Part shown: positions 37,087 through 46,256 of the stretch, in pieces
Layout: each line of letters begins with the position of its first letter
Position numbering within the stretch: position 1 is the first letter of the stretch
DNA from: Pseudobacter ginsenosidimutans
GTDB lineage: Bacteria; Bacteroidota; Bacteroidia; Chitinophagales; Chitinophagaceae
Direction: 5' to 3'
DNA: 64,000 nt
Assembly: GCF_007970185.1 (NCBI RefSeq)
Contig: NZ_CP042431.1
Coordinates: 7,423,342-7,487,341 of the forward strand
Notes under the pieces: model-generated
Database searches by the model: none
What the model saw: only the letters and a program-made list of their open reading frames with translations
What the model was told of the DNA's origin: nothing
Made by a program: the position numbers and the translations under genes

Positions 37087-37094
37087 TAGATTTG
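37087..37094 (+). promoter_or_regulatory. -7 promoter element of the polysaccharide locus
   Basis: TAGATTTG matches the TAnnTTTG consensus. Transcription would begin near 37101, 26 bases before the GH31 start. No TTG element lies at the usual 17-23 base spacing; a weak -33 is what one expects of an activator-dependent promoter. Confidence 0.5.
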
Positions 37095-37126
37095 TATTCG
37101 TTAACAACAAAATCAAACTGCTTGTC

Positions 37127-39991
37127 ATGCTGAGAAAAAAATTCCTCGCATTCAGCTTTGTGCTATTCAACCTGGTGGCCTCCGCCTGCCCTGCCACCTC
37201 CTCCTTTGTGATCACTTCAGATGGCGTGATCGTTTACCCGGACGCAGACTATGCACTCAATACCCAGGCAGTACAGATCCAGGTGATTGCGGACAATATC
37301 ATTCATGTTACGGCAAGTCCTGATAAATCACAGACAGGCTTCACCAGCCTCAGCGTGATCCCGCTTTCCTACCGTCCCGACTGGAAGACAACCTCCACCA
37401 AAGAGAAAGTGACCATCAAAACCAAACTGCTCACCGTTGAAGTGGTCCTGCAAACCGGTACTGTTTCCTTTTTCGATAATAATGGAAAAAAGATCCTCGC
37501 CGAAAAAGGGATCGGTGGCCGCCGCTTCAGGCCCGTTGCATTTGAAGGACAAAGATCCTGGAACATCACCCAGGTATTTGAAACAAATGAAGCAGACGCC
37601 CTCTATGGCCTCGGCCAGCACCAGGATGGTCTCTTCAACTACAACGGACAGCAGGTAAAGCTTTTTCAGAACAATACCGAAGTGGCCATTCCCTTCCTGC
37701 TCAGCAACAAGAACTATGGTATCCTCTGGGATAACTATTCCATCACAACTATCGGCGATATCCGCCCGTATCATCAGCTCTCCTCCTTCAGGTTATTCTC
37801 GAAGAATGGCGACAATGGCTGGCTCACCGCCACCTATTACAAAGACAGGGAAGGAATGATACCACAGCTCACCCGGGCCGAGACCTCCATCGATATTCCT
37901 TATCTCGATGATTACAAACATGTGCTCCCCGCAGGTTTCGTTGCCTCCAAAGGTTCCGTTACCTGGGAAGGAAGCATCGCATCGGATTTCAACGGACTCC
38001 ATAATATCCGCATGACCTATGGCGGTTATATCAAAATATGGATCGATGGAAAACAGGTATTGAACAAATGGAGAAGAAGCTGGAACCCCGCACCCGCTGT
38101 GTTCGGCATCGATATGGAAGCAGGAAAGAAATACCCCATCCGTATCGAATGGATACCCGAAGCCACGGAAGTATACCTCACCTTCAAATGGATAGAACCA
38201 TTACCAATAACCGAAAAGAACGATTTTGCTTTTTCCTCCGAAGCCGGCAAACAGCTCAATTACTATTTCGTACACGGAAAGGATATGGATGAAGTGATCA
38301 GCGGTTACAGGACCATCACTGGTAAAGCATCACTGGTGCCCAGGTGGGCTCTAGGATTCTGGCAAAGCCGTGAACGCTACAAAACACAGGATGAAGTGAT
38401 CAATACAGTAAAAGAATTCAGGGACAGAAAGATCCCGCTCGACAATATCGTGCTCGACTGGAATTACTGGAAGGAGAACGATTGGGGCAGCCAGGATTTC
38501 GATACTGCCCGCTTTCCAAATCCCGACAGCATGATCGGCATCCTGCACAACAAATACCATACAAGGTTCATGATCTCCGTTTGGCCCAAGATCTATGAAG
38601 GCATCGATGTATACAAACAGTTCGATGCCAAAGGATGGCTGTACAAACGCAATATCGCAGACCGCATGCGCGACTGGATCGGTGAAGGCTATACCAGCAC
38701 TTTCTATGACGCCTTCAATGAAGACGCGCGCAATGCCTTCTGGGACCTCATCCACAAAAAGCTCTATGTGAAAGGCGTGGACGCCTGGTGGATGGATGCC
38801 AGTGAGCCCGATATCCATTCCAATGTAACACCGGAAAAAAGAAAGGAGCAAATGATCGCTCCCGCTTCACCATATATCTCCGCCGAATACCTCAACGCTT
38901 ACCCATTGCAAAATGCCAAAGGCATCTATGAAGGACAGCGCGCCGCCGAGCCCAACAAGCGCGTATTCATCCTCACCCGTTCCGGCTATGCAGGCTCCCA
39001 GCGATACGGCGCCACCATCTGGAGCGGAGATATTGGCGCAAGATGGGACGATATGAAGAATCAGATCGCGGCAGGCCTCAACTTCTCCATGAGCGGGCTC
39101 CCCTACTGGTCCATGGACATCGGAGGCTTCATGGTGGAAGACCGTTACCAACGGGAACAAATGACCGAAAAAGATCAGGAAGAATGGCGGGAAATGCTCA
39201 CACGCTGGTACCAGTTCGGTAGCTTTACACCTGTGTTCCGTGCGCATGGACAATTTCCTTATCGCGAGATCTGGAACATCGCACCCAGTGATCACCCCGC
39301 TTACAAAAGCATCCTGTACTACCAACAACTGCGCTACAGGCTGCTGCCCTATATCTATTCCATTGCCGGAAGAACTTACCATCATGACTATACGATCATG
39401 CGCGGCCTTCCTATGGATTTTACTTCTGATTCAATGGTGCTGTCTATCGGCGATCAGTATATGTTCGGTCCCAGCCTCCTGATCAGTCCTGTGTACAGCT
39501 ATCAGCAAAACAGCCGTCAGCTCTACCTGCCCAATACCAATGGCTGGTACGATCTCTATACCGGGAAACATCATACAGGCGGACAGCAGATCACTGCCGA
39601 AGCACCATACGGAAAGATACCCGTATTTGTGAAATCCGGTTCCATCCTGCCTTTCGGGCCGGATCTGCAATACACCGATGAGAAACCTGCAGACACCGTT
39701 ACATTATTCGTTTATACCGGAAAGGATGCAAGCTTCACGCTGTATGAAGACGAGAATATCAACAACAATTACGAAAAAGGGATCTGCTCCAATATCGATA
39801 TCAACTGGAATGAAAGCGCCGGAACACTCACCATCGGTGAACGCAAGGGGCAATTCAAAGGCATGAGAGAAAAGAGGATATTCAGGCCCGTATTCATCTC
39901 ACCAGGTAAACCTACCGGCATCGATCAACCGAAACCAAAAACAAAGGATATACGCTACAACGGAAATGCTGTCACCATTAAACCAACATAA
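37127..39991 (+). CDS. GH31 glycoside hydrolase with PA14 insertion (probable alpha-xylosidase)
   Basis: The ATG at 37127 (MLRKKFLAFSFVLFNLVASA) gives a signal peptide; a GTG 26 codons upstream is unlikely. The 954-residue protein has the GH31 N-terminal beta-sandwich (DALYGLGQHQDGLFNYNG). A PA14-like insertion (about residues 270-350, GSIASDFNGLHNIRMTYGGY, WIPEATEVYLTFKW) is followed by a TIM barrel with nucleophile Asp557 in WWMDASEPD and acid/base Asp635 in IWSGDIGARWDDM. A PA14 insert at this place is found in the xyloglucan alpha-xylosidases CjXyl31A and BoGH31A. In this locus it would remove alpha-1,6-xylose from xyloglucan oligosaccharides in the periplasm. Confidence 0.92.
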   Translation: MLRKKFLAFSFVLFNLVASACPATSSFVITSDGVIVYPDADYALNTQAVQIQVIADNIIHVTASPDKSQTGFTSLSVIPLSYRPDWKTTSTKEKVTIKTKLLTVEVVLQTGTVSFFDNNGKKILAEKGIGGRRFRPVAFEGQRSWNITQVFETNEADALYGLGQHQDGLFNYNGQQVKLFQNNTEVAIPFLLSNKNYGILWDNYSITTIGDIRPYHQLSSFRLFSKNGDNGWLTATYYKDREGMIPQLTRAETSIDIPYLDDYKHVLPAGFVASKGSVTWEGSIASDFNGLHNIRMTYGGYIKIWIDGKQVLNKWRRSWNPAPAVFGIDMEAGKKYPIRIEWIPEATEVYLTFKWIEPLPITEKNDFAFSSEAGKQLNYYFVHGKDMDEVISGYRTITGKASLVPRWALGFWQSRERYKTQDEVINTVKEFRDRKIPLDNIVLDWNYWKENDWGSQDFDTARFPNPDSMIGILHNKYHTRFMISVWPKIYEGIDVYKQFDAKGWLYKRNIADRMRDWIGEGYTSTFYDAFNEDARNAFWDLIHKKLYVKGVDAWWMDASEPDIHSNVTPEKRKEQMIAPASPYISAEYLNAYPLQNAKGIYEGQRAAEPNKRVFILTRSGYAGSQRYGATIWSGDIGARWDDMKNQIAAGLNFSMSGLPYWSMDIGGFMVEDRYQREQMTEKDQEEWREMLTRWYQFGSFTPVFRAHGQFPYREIWNIAPSDHPAYKSILYYQQLRYRLLPYIYSIAGRTYHHDYTIMRGLPMDFTSDSMVLSIGDQYMFGPSLLISPVYSYQQNSRQLYLPNTNGWYDLYTGKHHTGGQQITAEAPYGKIPVFVKSGSILPFGPDLQYTDEKPADTVTLFVYTGKDASFTLYEDENINNNYEKGICSNIDINWNESAGTLTIGERKGQFKGMREKRIFRPVFISPGKPTGIDQPKPKTKDIRYNGNAVTIKPT

Positions 39992-40033
39992 AACCGAACC
40001 GCTTTTCATTTAAAAACTGCCAACCGCTTCTAT

Positions 40034-43000
40034 ATGAAAAAATCTGACAAACTGCTGAGAGCATCCTCGGCCTGGATGCTGCTTGTCTTCCTATTGACCA
40101 GTATAGCGCTACAGGCCCAGACCTCCCGCATCCAGGGAAGGGTGCTGTCGAAGACCAATTCCACTCCGCTTGAAGGCGTTACTGTTAACGTCAAAGGGAC
40201 CAATACCACTACTCTCACCGATGCAGACGGGCGATTCACGGTAGATGCCAGATCAGGCGATCTGCTGGCCATCTCCTTTGTTGGGCATCGTCCTGTTGAA
40301 GTAAAGATCACTGAAGCCGCTTCCTACGAAGTATTGCTGGAGGAAAATATCAGTCAGCTTGACGATATCGTAGTGATCGGTTATGGAACGCAGAAAAAGA
40401 AACTCGTTACCGGCGCCAACCTGCAGGTGAAAGGTACAGACATCCAGAAACAAAACACCACCAATGCTTTGCAGGCATTGCAGGGACAGGCACCCGGCGT
40501 GCAGATCACCAGCACATCAGGACAACCAGGCGCAGGCATGAACGTGATCATACGCGGTAAGGGAACCATCGGTAATTTCGGGCCGCTCTATGTGGTGGAC
40601 GGCGTGAATACCGGCGATATCTCTTACCTCAACCCCGCCGATATAGAAAGTATCGATGTGCTCAAAGACGCTGCATCAGCCGCCATCTACGGCTCACAGG
40701 GCGCCAATGGCGTTATTCTCATCACCACCAAATCCGGCAGGAACAGTCCGCGCCCCGCCGTTACCTACGATGGATTCTTCGGTATTCAGAACCCTGAACG
40801 CAAAGCCAAACTCCTGAATGCAAAGGAATATGCTACCATCATGAATGAAGCAGCAGTGAACTCCGGCAAACAACCTTACTTCACCCAGGAGCAGATCAGC
40901 AACTTACCCGTGAACACCAACTGGATGGACGAAATGTTTGTGAAAGATGCCGCCACGCAAAACCATGTGGTGGGTGTTACCGGAGGCAATAACGCTTCCG
41001 TATACTCGATGAGCATCGGTTATACGGCACAGGAAGGAATGGTGGGAGGCAAAAGCCTTTCCAATTACGAACGCTACAGTCTGCGACTGAATTCCGAGCA
41101 CAGCCTTTACCAGAAGATCATCAGGATAGGACAGCATCTGACTTTCAATTACGAGAAAAGCATTGGTATCGGTGTGGGCAATATCTATAACAATACCCTG
41201 CGCAATGCATTTGGTGTTAGTCCATTTGTGCCGATGTATGATTCTGTCGGGAAATTCTGGGACAACAGCAATTCCACCTGGAACAACGGCGAAGCCAATC
41301 CCTATGCGCTGATGCATTACACCAACCAGCGCCGCAACAATAACCAGCGCGTTTTCGGTGATATATACCTGGTAGTGGAGCCCATAAAAGGGCTTCGTTA
41401 CAGATCCGCGCTTGGCCTCAACTACACCGCTTACGAAGGAAGATCATACAGTCCGATCTATAAACTTTCAGTTTACAACTTCAATGATTTTACCCGCGCC
41501 GCACAAAACATGAGCCGCGGAAGAACCCTGCAATTCGATAACCAGCTCAACTATTCCAGGAATATCAAAGGCGGACATTTTGTGGAAGCGATGGTGGGCA
41601 CTTCTGCCATCAAAACACAGAATGCCGGCATGTACGGTCAGAACCGCGACCTGATCCTGGCTGATCTCCGGTATGCCTGGCTCACCAATGCCACCAATAC
41701 CGATGGCGCCAATATCTCGCTCAATGGCGCACCCTATGAAGAAGCGCTGCTCTCTTACTATGGTAGATTGCAATACAATTTCAATGAGAAATTTCTCTTC
41801 AACGCTACCATTCGCGCTGATGCTTCTTCCAAATTTGCAGATGGACATCGATGGGGTTATTTCCCATCTTTCTCTGCAGGCTGGATCGCCAGCAATGAAA
41901 GTTTTCTGCAATCATCTTCATGGCTCAATTTCCTGAAACTCCGCGCCAGCTGGGGACAGGTAGGTAACCAGGCCGTTGATGGCAACCAGTATGTTACTCC
42001 TATCATCTTTGCCAATACCAATTATATTTTCGGAAATGTGGAAGGCATCAATACGCCCGGCGCTTACCCGGGACGGTTATCCAATCCCGCCATACACTGG
42101 GAAACCGGTGAACAGACCAATGTGGGTATCGATGCCACTGTGATGAAAAACCTCAATATCAATTTCGATTTTTACATCAAGGATACGCGCGACTGGCTCA
42201 TCAGGGCTCCGGTGCTGGCCACTGCCGGCGCAGAAGCACCCGTGATCAATGGAGGTACTGTTCGCAATACCGGCGTGGAGTTGGGACTCAACTGGCGCGG
42301 CAAAGTTGGGGAACTTAGTTATACTCTCAATCTGAACGGAGCATACAACAAGAACAAGATCGGTAAGATCCCCACACAGGATGGTATCGTTCACGGCAAT
42401 ACCAATACGCTGTATGCAAACTCCCTTGAATTCTACCGCGCACAGGATGGCTATCCCGTAGGCGTTTTCTGGGGATTGAAAACGAATGGCATTTTCCAGT
42501 CCGAAGCAGAGCTGGCCGCACACAATAAAAACGGAACAATGATCCAGCCCAATGCACAGCCCGGCGATGTGCGTTATGTTGATATCAACAATGATGGCGT
42601 GATCAATGAGAACGACCGCAGTATGATCGGCGATCCAAACCCGGACCTCACCTATGGTTTCGGTATCACAGCGGAATACAAGGGATTCGATCTGATCATA
42701 CAGGCCAATGGCGTAGCCGGCAATCAGCTGGTACAGTCATGGCGCAATCAATCGGATGCCAAAGCCAATTACTCCACTGCCATTCTTGATCGCTGGCATG
42801 GGCCCGGCTCTTCCAACAGGATACCACGCGTTACAGAAGACAACAGGAACTGGACACAGTTCTCCGATCTCTATATCCATGATGGCGATTTCCTCCGCAT
42901 CAGCAACATCTCTGTCGGATACGATTTCGCCCGCATCGCTAAAAAATCCTTCCTCAGCAAACTGCGCATCTACGCAGCCGCACTCAATGCCATCACCTTT

Positions 43001-43120
43001 ACCAAATATGAAGGCATGGACCCCGAGATCGGTTACGGAGAAGGGTTCTCTTCGGGTGTTGATCTGGGTTATTATCCCAGACCCCGGATATTGATGATCG
43101 GTGCAAACTTTAAGTTCTAA
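40034..43120 (+). CDS. susC: SusC-like TonB-linked outer-membrane transporter
   Basis: The 1028-residue protein has a signal peptide ending ALQAQ. A carboxypeptidase-regulatory-like domain follows (about 30-110: GRVLSKTNSTPLEGVTVNVK), then the TonB box region DDIVVIGYGTQKKK and the plug (about 115-235: NVIIRGKGTIGN, YVVDGVNTGD, ESIDVLKDAASAAIYGSQGA). A 22-strand barrel ends in RPRILMIGANFKF. It imports oligosaccharides using TonB energy, capped by the SusD lipoprotein encoded 17 bases downstream. It has no STN domain, consistent with regulation by the hybrid sensor rather than by a sigma/anti-sigma pair. Confidence 0.96.
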   Translation: MKKSDKLLRASSAWMLLVFLLTSIALQAQTSRIQGRVLSKTNSTPLEGVTVNVKGTNTTTLTDADGRFTVDARSGDLLAISFVGHRPVEVKITEAASYEVLLEENISQLDDIVVIGYGTQKKKLVTGANLQVKGTDIQKQNTTNALQALQGQAPGVQITSTSGQPGAGMNVIIRGKGTIGNFGPLYVVDGVNTGDISYLNPADIESIDVLKDAASAAIYGSQGANGVILITTKSGRNSPRPAVTYDGFFGIQNPERKAKLLNAKEYATIMNEAAVNSGKQPYFTQEQISNLPVNTNWMDEMFVKDAATQNHVVGVTGGNNASVYSMSIGYTAQEGMVGGKSLSNYERYSLRLNSEHSLYQKIIRIGQHLTFNYEKSIGIGVGNIYNNTLRNAFGVSPFVPMYDSVGKFWDNSNSTWNNGEANPYALMHYTNQRRNNNQRVFGDIYLVVEPIKGLRYRSALGLNYTAYEGRSYSPIYKLSVYNFNDFTRAAQNMSRGRTLQFDNQLNYSRNIKGGHFVEAMVGTSAIKTQNAGMYGQNRDLILADLRYAWLTNATNTDGANISLNGAPYEEALLSYYGRLQYNFNEKFLFNATIRADASSKFADGHRWGYFPSFSAGWIASNESFLQSSSWLNFLKLRASWGQVGNQAVDGNQYVTPIIFANTNYIFGNVEGINTPGAYPGRLSNPAIHWETGEQTNVGIDATVMKNLNINFDFYIKDTRDWLIRAPVLATAGAEAPVINGGTVRNTGVELGLNWRGKVGELSYTLNLNGAYNKNKIGKIPTQDGIVHGNTNTLYANSLEFYRAQDGYPVGVFWGLKTNGIFQSEAELAAHNKNGTMIQPNAQPGDVRYVDINNDGVINENDRSMIGDPNPDLTYGFGITAEYKGFDLIIQANGVAGNQLVQSWRNQSDAKANYSTAILDRWHGPGSSNRIPRVTEDNRNWTQFSDLYIHDGDFLRISNISVGYDFARIAKKSFLSKLRIYAAALNAITFTKYEGMDPEIGYGEGFSSGVDLGYYPRPRILMIGANFKF

Positions 43121-43137
43121 GCTCAACTGTTTCAATT

Positions 43138-44727
43138 ATGAAAAAGATTCAACTCTATACATTGCTGTTGGTGCTGATACTTTCAGGCTGCACCAAAACA
43201 TTCCTCGAAGTGGAAGATGTTACTTCCGTTACCGAGCAGAATTATTACAAGACTCCTGAAGACGCTTACAAAGCGCTGGTAGGCTGCTACGACGGCTTAC
43301 AACAGGTTTGGAAAGATGGCATCGCTTTACCAGTGGCCGCAGAAGTAATGGCCGACAATACTTTCGGCGGCACCGGAAACTCAGACGGATTCGGTTACCA
43401 GATGATGGACGAATTTGATAAACTCCGCTCCCCTGCCGATCAGAATCTTTTTAATCCCAACTGGATCAATTACTATCATGCGCTCTACCGCTGCAATATG
43501 CTGCTGAGCAAAATGGATCAGATCGATTGGGCAAACTCCGAATCACTCCGGCCTGTATACGAATCCGAAGCCAGGTTCCTCCGCGCTTATCTATATTTCG
43601 ATATGACTCGCCTGTGGGGCAGCGTTCCGCTCATAACGGTACCAACAAACGAAAATGTGCCGCAGGCAAGTCCTGATGATATCTACAAACAAATTGCGGA
43701 AGACCTGGAATTTGCTGCACAGAATCTTCCCGCAACCAAATACACATCACAGTCGCCTGCTACTTATGGCCGCGTTACCAAATGGGCTGCCGAAGCCCTG
43801 ATCGGAAGAGTTTTCCTTTTTTACACTGGCTATTATGGTAAAACTGATCTCGCAGGAGTGGTTACCAAAGCAGAAGCCACTACCTGGCTCGTGGATGTGA
43901 TCAACAACGGAGGATTTGGGCTGGTAAGCAATTTCGCTGATCTCTGGCCCGCAGCTTCCGTAACCACATATGCAGGAGAAGACAATAAAGAAACTGTCTT
44001 CGCAATCAAATACACTTTCACCAGCGATTACGATGGCAATACCGATGGCAACCACTGGCTGGTGATGTACGGCCTCCGTGATCAGTTCTCCACTCCCTAC
44101 GGTAATGGCTGGGGTGGCGGCACTGTCAACCCGAAACTCTGGAATGCATACCAGGCAACTGATACAAGAAGAGAAGCCAGTATCATTTCCATCGTTGATG
44201 AAGAGATTGATTTCAAGATGAAAGGAAATCAGCGTGAGTACACAGGTTACTATGTGAAGAAATATACGCCCACTTGTGATGAGGATGGTAACAGCATCGC
44301 CGTGAACAAAGGTGGCGCCAATTTCATGGTGGGTCAGTTCCAGGATTATGTGAGCATCCGTTATGCAGATGTATTGCTGATGGCTGCCGAGCTTGGAGCT
44401 GCCAGTGCACAGGATTATTTCGATGATGTTAGAAGAAGGGCTTTTAAGAATGCATTCAGTTCCATTCCTGCCAGCCTGGAAAATATCCAGAAAGAAAGAA
44501 GACTGGAATTCGCACTCGAAGGCCATCGTTTCTATGATCTGCTCCGGCAGGGCGTTGCCACCGCTGCCAATACCATCGCGGAAGTATCAACCGTGCAGAA
44601 TGGCGGCGTCAGCACTACCAAAACAATTACTGCTGCAAAGATCAATGAAACGAAAGGACTGGTGCAGATCCCTTACACACAGATCACACTGAGCAATGGT
44701 GTGCTGAAACAAAACAATGGATGGTAA
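43138..44727 (+). CDS. susD: SusD/RagB-family surface glycan-binding lipoprotein
   Basis: The 529-residue protein starts with lipoprotein signal MKKIQLYTLLLVLILSGC (Cys18). It then shows SusD signatures: TFLEVEDVTSVTEQNYYKTP, EARFLRAYLYFDMTRLWGSV, ATYGRVTKWAAEALIGRVFL, and near the C-terminus ENIQKERRLEFALEGHRFYD and IPYTQITLSNGVLKQNNGW. It sits on the cell surface as a lid over the SusC barrel and binds the glycan. It directly follows the SusC gene. Confidence 0.96.
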   Translation: MKKIQLYTLLLVLILSGCTKTFLEVEDVTSVTEQNYYKTPEDAYKALVGCYDGLQQVWKDGIALPVAAEVMADNTFGGTGNSDGFGYQMMDEFDKLRSPADQNLFNPNWINYYHALYRCNMLLSKMDQIDWANSESLRPVYESEARFLRAYLYFDMTRLWGSVPLITVPTNENVPQASPDDIYKQIAEDLEFAAQNLPATKYTSQSPATYGRVTKWAAEALIGRVFLFYTGYYGKTDLAGVVTKAEATTWLVDVINNGGFGLVSNFADLWPAASVTTYAGEDNKETVFAIKYTFTSDYDGNTDGNHWLVMYGLRDQFSTPYGNGWGGGTVNPKLWNAYQATDTRREASIISIVDEEIDFKMKGNQREYTGYYVKKYTPTCDEDGNSIAVNKGGANFMVGQFQDYVSIRYADVLLMAAELGAASAQDYFDDVRRRAFKNAFSSIPASLENIQKERRLEFALEGHRFYDLLRQGVATAANTIAEVSTVQNGGVSTTKTITAAKINETKGLVQIPYTQITLSNGVLKQNNGW

Positions 44728-44761
44728 GCATTCTGTTCACTTCAATCTTAAACTGAGTTGT

Positions 44762-46186
44762 ATGAAACGAAATATTATTTTTATCTGGACCATGCTGGCG
44801 GGATTGCTCCTGGTGAATGCATGTAAGAAACCAGATCACTCACTGGGCGATCCGCTCGCTACTGATCTGATAAAATTCGATATAGTACAGGACTTCAATA
44901 AAGATCCCGGTGGTAATACCGTTTATCTCATCAATCAAACGCCCGGCACTGTACCCATGTGGGATTATGGCACCGGTAAATCCATCCGTCAGATCGATAC
45001 TGTCCGCTTCGCATTCAAAGGCGATTACGTGATCAGGTTCTCCGCAGCCACCGGTGGTGGCATCGTTGAAAAACCTTCAGTGACCATCAAGGTAACGCAG
45101 GACAACCTGAACTACGTGAACGATCCGCTCTGGATACTTTTGGCAGGCGGGCCAGGCAATGAAAAAACATGGGTGCTGGATGCGAATGCCAATGGCGATA
45201 AGAAAAAATATACAAGCCCGATCTATTTCGCGGGCATGGACAATGCTTACGGCACAAAAAGTGATGATGGCCAAACTGTATTCTGGGGCAAGGTCTGCAC
45301 CAAACCCGATGGTCCCAATTGCTGGACCTATGACCCTAATTACACCAGCGATACCTGGGCAGCAGAGAAACGCGATTACGGGCATATGACCTTCAGCCTC
45401 AAAGGCGGTCCATTCCTCACCACCGATCACAAAGGCGTTGCCGGCTACAATACAGAATCCGGCACCTACTTCCTCGATATTAATACCCTCACACTTACCA
45501 CAACCAGTGCCACGCCGTTATTTGTGAGCTATTCTCCCAACGATCTTGTTGGCTTGAACAGCTGGAAGATACTGTCCCTTACAGAAGATTTCATGCAGCT
45601 GGCTGCAAAGAATAAATCGAAAGATGAATACCAGGTGCTCAACTTCATGTCAAAGACCTACAGCGATAACTGGACGCCGCCACCCACCGAAGAACCCAAA
45701 CCCGATTCAGGATACAATCCTGTATTCGCGCCCGGTGAACTGATGACCATGCTCACCGGCGGAACCAGCTCCGGCAGGTTCTGGCAACTGGATGCAACAG
45801 GCAACCCCGTTGACTGGATCGCGAAAGGCATAGGGTGGACAACCGGCCCGGCTTCATCTGACAACTGGGGCTGGAATGCAGGCTGGACGGCCGCTGTCAG
45901 CAATGCCTGGATCCGCTTCGACAATATAGGAGGCAATCATTACACACGTTATCAAAACGGCGCCACTACCAACGGTACCTTCAGCATCAATGAAGCCACC
46001 AATGAGATCACACTTTCCGGTAATACACTTTTACTGAATCCCGATAGCTGGATGAGCCCGACAAACAACGTACTGAAAGTAGTGAAGGCTTTCCCGCTTA
46101 GTTATCGCACATCTGGTATCTGGTTTGGAACTTCCTATGATGCAACAAAAGACGAATGGCTTTCTTTCCATTATGTAATACCATAG
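44762..46186 (+). CDS. surface glycan-binding lipoprotein with duplicated module
   Basis: The ATG at 44762 gives lipoprotein signal MKRNIIFIWTMLAGLLLVNAC with Cys21; a GTG/ATG further upstream overlaps susD. The 474-residue protein has an N-terminal Ig/PKD-like domain (about 35-115). Two related C-terminal modules follow (about 120-310 and 325-474), beginning LLAGGPGNEKTWVLDANANG and MLTGGTSSGRFWQLDATGN and both ending in paired beta strands. The second is rich in tryptophan (WGWNAGW). Position after SusC/SusD matches SGBP-B of Bacteroides xyloglucan loci, which binds the polysaccharide at the surface. No catalytic motif is seen. Confidence 0.8.
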   Translation: MKRNIIFIWTMLAGLLLVNACKKPDHSLGDPLATDLIKFDIVQDFNKDPGGNTVYLINQTPGTVPMWDYGTGKSIRQIDTVRFAFKGDYVIRFSAATGGGIVEKPSVTIKVTQDNLNYVNDPLWILLAGGPGNEKTWVLDANANGDKKKYTSPIYFAGMDNAYGTKSDDGQTVFWGKVCTKPDGPNCWTYDPNYTSDTWAAEKRDYGHMTFSLKGGPFLTTDHKGVAGYNTESGTYFLDINTLTLTTTSATPLFVSYSPNDLVGLNSWKILSLTEDFMQLAAKNKSKDEYQVLNFMSKTYSDNWTPPPTEEPKPDSGYNPVFAPGELMTMLTGGTSSGRFWQLDATGNPVDWIAKGIGWTTGPASSDNWGWNAGWTAAVSNAWIRFDNIGGNHYTRYQNGATTNGTFSINEATNEITLSGNTLLLNPDSWMSPTNNVLKVVKAFPLSYRTSGIWFGTSYDATKDEWLSFHYVIP

Positions 46187-46198
46187 CAGGCAGGTATA

Positions 46199-46235
46199 AA
46201 CGCTCCGTTCGTAAAAAGGCGGGGCGTTGCTTTTT
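46199..46235 (+). terminator. intercistronic hairpin with U tract before the GH5 gene
   Basis: AACGCTCCG (46199-46207) pairs with CGGGGCGTT (46220-46228), nine pairs including one G:U, with a 12-base loop, followed by GCTTTTT. It looks like an intrinsic terminator 13 bases after the lipoprotein stop and 22 bases before the GH5 start. It may lower expression of the downstream hydrolases relative to the transport genes. Confidence 0.65.
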
Positions 46236-46256
46236 CCTGTGGATAAAAATGAAATA

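Noticed and set aside
37027-37106. Two GTTAACA direct repeats (37027-37033 and 37100-37106) flanking the operon promoter
   Set aside because: Seven-base repeats 73 bases apart are easily due to chance, and one lies downstream of the start point.
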